NCBI GenBank assembly: GCA_014376805.1 | Contig: JACMQU010000117.1 | Coordinates: 1-64,000 of the forward strand | Source: Bacteroidia bacterium | GTDB lineage: Bacteria > Bacteroidota > Bacteroidia > UKL13-3 | Length of the DNA stretch: 64,000 nt | Reading direction: 5' to 3' | Part shown: piece after piece, positions 61,601-64,000 of the stretch | Layout: every line of letters starts with the position of its first letter | How positions within the stretch are numbered: the stretch's first letter is position 1 | Program-made: the position numbers and the translations under genes | Notes under the pieces: generated by a model | Told to the model about the DNA's origin: nothing | Seen by the model: only the letters and a program-made list of their open reading frames with translations | The model's database searches: none

Positions 61601-64000
61601 ATGCCTCTTCACCTTCCGTATTTAACAATGTTAACATTGTTAACAATATTTTTCTTTCTCCGTTTGGTTCACTAGCTGTATATACCGTAACACCAGCAAA
61701 TCTTGGTACCGCTTCTTATACCATAGATAACAATGTTTATTATTCTACCGCAACTTATCCATTCAGAGGTGCCAATACAATATTTGGTTCTCTGGCAAAT
61801 TACAGGGCCGCAGGTATAAATTCATTAGGAAGTTATATCCCTTCTAATAACAGCCATAGTCAGTACTTCATGCCCACTTTCTTTTCGGCAGCCAACTTAA
61901 GATCTATTTCCACTAATCTGAATGATTCGGGTGTGGCAGTAGCCTCCATCTTAACTGATATAGATGGGTCTGCGAGGAGTAGTACGCCGGATATAGGCAT
62001 TCTCGAATTCTCCCAGCCTGCCAATGATGCAGGTGCAGTTGCAATTCTTACACCTGTTCAGCCTTTAATTCCTGGATTAAGTGATATTTATGTGCTTATC
62101 ACCAACTTTGGCACCTCTTCGCTTACATCTGTAAATGTTACTTACCAGATTGATACTGCTATCAGAACGCTCACCTACAGCGGAACAATTTTACCCGGCG
62201 CATCTGATACTGCCCGTTTCAATTCAATAAGCGGTTTGGGAGGTACAAGTCAGCGATACAATTTCCTGGGTGGGTTAAAAGTGATCAGAGCCTGGACTTC
62301 CATGCCAAACGCTTCAACTGATTCTATAACTATTAATGATACTACACAAACCACTATTTGTGGCGCATTAGGTGGTGCCTATACTATTAATCCATTGGGT
62401 TCAGGCAGTACTAACTTTGTTTCTATACAGGCAGCAGTTGATAAACTAATTTGTGGCGGGGTGTATGCACCAGTAATATTTAATATTGCTTCGGGTACTT
62501 ATAATGGTCAAATCACCATTCCGGTTATCACAGGAACAAATGCTACAAATACGATTCTGTTTAAATCTGCAAATAACAATGCCACAAGTGTTATGATAAC
62601 TTCAAATACTTCCGGATTAACTTCTAATTACACGTTAAATGCAGTTGGTTTGCAGTATGTTACTTTCCGGTACTTGAGTTTCCAGAATTTGAATACAAGC
62701 TATTCACGTGTGGTTAGCATTAATAAATTTACTGCCGCCAACACTAATTCAAGTGAATTAGAGTTCAGGGATTGTATTTTTAACGGCCAGGCTATCAATA
62801 ATACGGCTGATCAGTACTGTATAATTTATGGTCCAACAGGTGAGTTTGCAACCAATCTTCGTTTTATAAACAATACATTTAACAATGGTTCCTCAGCCAT
62901 TGTGCTGGGCGGACAGAATATAGTAAATAATTTCACACCAGGCTTAACAGTTGATTCATGTACATTCATGAATCAATACTATGCTGCGTTGTTTTTAACC
63001 AACAGAGGAGCAAACTCCATCAGGCAGAATATAATCAATCTATCTGCTGCTTATACAGGTGCTATAGGTATTTACCTGGCAGGCTCACAGAATGAAAGTT
63101 TTATTTTAAGGAATAACATTCAGAATCCTTCTGGAAACTTTGGTATCTATTTGGTCAACCATGCTTATTATGCAGCAACAGGAATTCTGAATATTGCACA
63201 TAATGTTATCAATATGCAAAGTTCTTCAGCTACCGAATATGGCGTTTATATTGTCAGTTCATCACAGATAAGTTGTTATAACAATACGATCAGAACGAAT
63301 GCCTCATCATCTTTTGGATTTTATGTTTCAGGCAATCCTTCGTTTGTAAATGGTACCACTTTCCCTGCTACCAATAATTTGAAATTCTTCAATAACCTTA
63401 TTGTTTTAACAGGAGGGGTACCCCTGTTTCTTGATTTGCTTGCCAAAGCAGGAACGAATCTGAATGATTATAATTTATACTATACCTCAGGAACCAATAT
63501 GGCAACACTTGCAGGTGTAAATTATTCTACCATTCAATCTATTAGAAATGTGATTTACATGGGGAGTGATGCTAACTCATTAAACAGAAATGTGGCCTTT
63601 ACCAGTGCAACTAATCTAAGGCCCGATACAACTTCTGCAAATGCATGGAATGTAAATGGAAGGGGTAATTTTAACAACAGCATTTCATACACTGCTTATG
63701 ATATAACAGGAAGGTCAAAAAGTAATACGGTAGAAACAGGTGTACCCGATATTGGAGCTTATGAAATTACACCTTCATCAATGCCTTTCCCAATAACTAT
63801 AACGGGCAGTATTGGTTATGGGAATACTCAATTTATAGTTGAAGATGCGGATACATTGGGTAATGTGCTTTGGGGTTTTACGGGAACGCTTCCTTCCACA
63901 GTTGCCGCAAGGTATTTCCCGGGTTCATTAATCAGTAACCCTGCTGCATACCGGATATTGTTCCCTGCAAAATATCTTGATATGCATTATAGAATTGATG
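52693..64000 (+). CDS. Giant secreted GEVED + parallel beta-helix + CARDB-like repeat protein, incomplete at right edge
   Basis: Open frame from ATG 52693 (MNTKHLHLSTKGSTVKN...), still open at 64000 (FPAKYLDMHYRID), >3,760 codons. Absent from ORF track because no stop is present. GEVED-like TGDLGGQAANPCTLGYGEIEDYTL, repeated NNNIIRN/GIY beta-helix strands, six homologous modules. Confidence 0.88.
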   Translation, partial: MNTKHLHLSTKGSTVKNLFKTTDKRELKLKFNISAKGLLLFCFYMLSLSIYIEVHAQCYTSTSYCVPVVTNINNYNIGIQNVTLGSTINNSSVATGNSPYYFDYTTQSVTSAAAATISGSVTNGSSNSTGARIFIDYNQDGIYSTSAPELVWTSPTTTPNAIVALSFTIPVSQPVGVYRMRITGDLGGQAANPCTLGYGEIEDYTLLIPSGSVDVINGGYTSPNYFVNGNNTIGFSFKNISGTTITSATIGYQLGSNIPITQILTGLTIGAGASFTASFTTPLNISATGSYNLKTWVSNPNSATNITPGNDTICRTFVTYCSAALSGTYTINPAGSGTTNFTRFGAADSALLSCGVLGPVTFNVAAGTYNEQILFGTVPGVSAVNTITFDGGTGGASTHIISYNFPGTPINYGVIHLNGSDYFIFKNLTFQSTSTNYGYGVLLSNAADNNIIDNCTIDLGTITNGSASNSAGINFSSSFTGTSSSANHGNNNIIRNCQIIGSASGGPYRGINLYSNSSATGSNVNNQFINNNITNFFESGIYMYYYLDGTVIRGNNISRPDRTSSGTVYGINASFYFTNTIIEGNKIFNPFGGALTSGNGFYGIAVQYGYISGGTNVIRNNAIFNINGNGTDYGIYDYYNYAGMSIYNNTISLDYATPKTNANPDYGIYLYYGSNGSRDLRNNIVTMRRGGTANASRFGLYLSDYYSGLVSNYNLYLVNAPLAGNIPFYQAGINYQSLAAWKASNSNQFDQNSVSFDPIYNNIVSNVTPTSCGVNNLGTPLTGVTTDISGTARGSIPDLGAYEFTTATGLNNGSLIGLDAATSLLCAGGVNAIVTLKNEGTGNITSAKLDWTVNSVAQTQYVWSGNLAPGASINVNIGIATFTANSVNTLNVYITQTNGSPDACFLNDTAKLSGTSSMSGNYTIDAAGSGLTNFTSFTAAVTALITRGVCGPVTMNAVAGTYNQQINITSIAGSSALNTITFTGAGSATVLTYSATTFGSPHTIRFDNAQWIRFKNISVIGTGVNYSWPVHIYNNSSNIQIRNCIISSTASLNIQTNTNFCGVAITNATTSLSGSMASFNIDIDSNVIQNNWYGISMYGSFTAGINLNIYMRNNKIDSAGFYGINAYYLSNVKINNNAINMRMGNGASTTSTAISLNNCLSTSSDNIQVNRNKIINSAQFGIYLSTSGGSSTTQRCQLINNAIGGGFTNAASTGIYFTSANYWDVWHNSVNIDNAATGISQAIYLAGSGSTYNDIRNNNFSITHINASGAIAFRSVSGATTNVLNYNNYYKEGAGSGTTLIVVSGSNYTPLNYNTATSGGTGSFNNNSNFTFSTNLLPTFSAGKGFLLSQVSTDITDFVRNNPPDLGAYELSSNSVIDAGLITLISPDTTLSLGSQNVSVVVRNFGSTTITSFRIRHTVNGLNLQDTLVTGISLAQNSSITVNMGISKQAVFAIAANTFKVYLHLPNGSNDNNQLNDTISIGPRFPAMSGVFTINPVGSGANNFISFTNAVTALNGGGVSGPVKFNVSAATYTEQIDITGISGSSAINTVTFDGGAGNAASRFLQYTAPLVTDAHTVRFTGSSYVTFRNITIKALGTSYGLAVHFMGAASFINIQKCSLIVATSTNQSVRPVQLNNSNNSLNGGQCGGTSGAVHDISIDSNYISGGYEGVYLTSNYTVLSSTPLFNFRWNIMENMYNYAFNIAQTSGYNIQSNLIKLSAGNSNSSGIYHCNGGGGSPKIYIVGNTLENIGNNGVQFLTANIPAGSIIATNYFKPTFSSAAPAAIVMTYTSGLLVYHNTILMNIAGGNGITVQGISGYTGNDVRNNLIILQSPVATGLGLSFETGELAVCNTNTIVKSNPVSADVARINGVNYQNSNFIGGGGFNTNSFTDNPILVSIADPRPNSVCQKGVPITFAIPGFGNISRDILGIIRNNPPQVGAAEPAGGFSIDANLVSFISPVSYPVVPGAQDVKVVVKNAGNTSLTSYSVSVTLGAVTRTIVRSAVSLITCAVDTVVFTGANQLTLISGVNVITARVSSPNGGTDFNPANDTLSRIFVTPLNGTYTINSGAAVSATNFQSVVDFAYSLNNGGMSGAVVANVVTGSGPYTGQVEFRRTTGMSVVNTVTINGNNNIIQASPDATNCYIIFLNGADYMRFNNLTIRTLNVSYGIGYLFQNRADSNIIDNNTIDFGNILTNSTAFIAFSASTNSPTGTGGTYNGINNVIKNCTMLGNGTGGPTYGITVMGGTTDYTSTTLAQYNQFINNDMRDPSQFGFYINFGNRNLIKGNKISMPTRTTLTSFYGIYSSTNYIGDTIDGNQIFDIYKSVPTNTSQFYGMYNTSAAFGNSAYPQLIRNNIIYNIKGQGGHYGFYNANSYYYNLYHNTVVLDDPSTTTNASYAYYLSAFSTTYNSSVKNNIFYINRGGTGVKYCIYIPSAFTPSGTFTINNNAFYVNNNSVSGYVGYYAANFPTLTNWKTANSSAFDQLSVFANPNFRTYIAANYFQPANDTLNNIGSNLQSIVPVDITGLPRSNTPDPGIYEFSLPSVDVGLTRITAPVSPISVGFQNVNVTVKNFSPTPLTSTTVGWSVNDTVQTPNIWSGYLVNGDSNSFTVGGNNFTYSGLYKIKAWSSLPNNIMDSFTYNDTVIATVCTPLSGTLTVNATLPATSTNFQSITALAQLLQLCGITGAVQVNIAPGTYNGQVTFNNIPGSSATNTITFAGGDSAICNITHNGTVQRATLLLNGAKNLVFRNITFDATGSASATAVQLINSADSNTFVRCTFRTPVTTSGSVNSFVASGSLITALAAGNSANYLLVDSCTSTGGYYGMVLYGNTSPKGIANIIRNSTITNSYNYGVYLNNQNSVQVIKNNINNTGLVQNNTFPFGLSLLFCDNANKIIGNSISGTLGGYGIYLSQTLGTSTIRTVIANNMIQIGAGVNVTYGIYETSNAYTDIVFNTVKLNTAESGYTGAALYTNASSPSVFNNVNIVNNIFLSPFGSLAVYTVTPANLGTASYTIDNNVYYSTATYPFRGANTIFGSLANYRAAGINSLGSYIPSNNSHSQYFMPTFFSAANLRSISTNLNDSGVAVASILTDIDGSARSSTPDIGILEFSQPANDAGAVAILTPVQPLIPGLSDIYVLITNFGTSSLTSVNVTYQIDTAIRTLTYSGTILPGASDTARFNSISGLGGTSQRYNFLGGLKVIRAWTSMPNASTDSITINDTTQTTICGALGGAYTINPLGSGSTNFVSIQAAVDKLICGGVYAPVIFNIASGTYNGQITIPVITGTNATNTILFKSANNNATSVMITSNTSGLTSNYTLNAVGLQYVTFRYLSFQNLNTSYSRVVSINKFTAANTNSSELEFRDCIFNGQAINNTADQYCIIYGPTGEFATNLRFINNTFNNGSSAIVLGGQNIVNNFTPGLTVDSCTFMNQYYAALFLTNRGANSIRQNIINLSAAYTGAIGIYLAGSQNESFILRNNIQNPSGNFGIYLVNHAYYAATGILNIAHNVINMQSSSATEYGVYIVSSSQISCYNNTIRTNASSSFGFYVSGNPSFVNGTTFPATNNLKFFNNLIVLTGGVPLFLDLLAKAGTNLNDYNLYYTSGTNMATLAGVNYSTIQSIRNVIYMGSDANSLNRNVAFTSATNLRPDTTSANAWNVNGRGNFNNSISYTAYDITGRSKSNTVETGVPDIGAYEITPSSMPFPITITGSIGYGNTQFIVEDADTLGNVLWGFTGTLPSTVAARYFPGSLISNPAAYRILFPAKYLDMHYRID

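Noticed and set aside
1-64000. CRISPR arrays and tRNA genes
   Set aside because: No regularly spaced direct repeats of CRISPR size and no cloverleaf/T-loop sequences were noticed by eye; a tRNAscan-SE and CRISPR finder run would be needed to be certain.

Overview
This is a low-GC Bacteroidota-type chromosome segment (T9SS C-terminal sorting domains, Bacteroidota-style housekeeping genes). Two very large ORFs run off the window edges and are therefore missing from the supplied ORF track: an alpha-2-macroglobulin-like protein on the minus strand (5154 to <1) and a giant modular beta-helix/CARDB-like secreted protein on the plus strand (52693 to >64000). The latter contains six regular ~1.75-kb modules. 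Two defence-related regions stand out. (1) A compact four-gene operon at 5513-11826 (minus) has the architecture kleisin-like / small KITE-like / giant SMC-like ATPase / Toprim nuclease. This is a divergent Wadjet (JetABCD)/MksBEFG-like anti-plasmid system. (2) A decayed defence island at ~16991-22370 holds a multiply frameshifted and internally deleted hsdR, a frameshifted Abi_2-family gene, an hsdM stump cut by an IS4-family remnant, a SIR2-domain gene broken only by a 1-nt slip in an A6 tract, and a probable hsdS 3' remnant. Other items are an SRP RNA (13677-13772), a Y1/REP-associated tyrosine transposase bracketed by two near-identical hairpins, and ordinary metabolism genes (acyl-CoA carboxylase, phaB-like SDR, ftcD, hutI, folE, queD-like, cystathionine gamma-synthase-like). 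All product calls come from reading motifs by eye; no database search was run.
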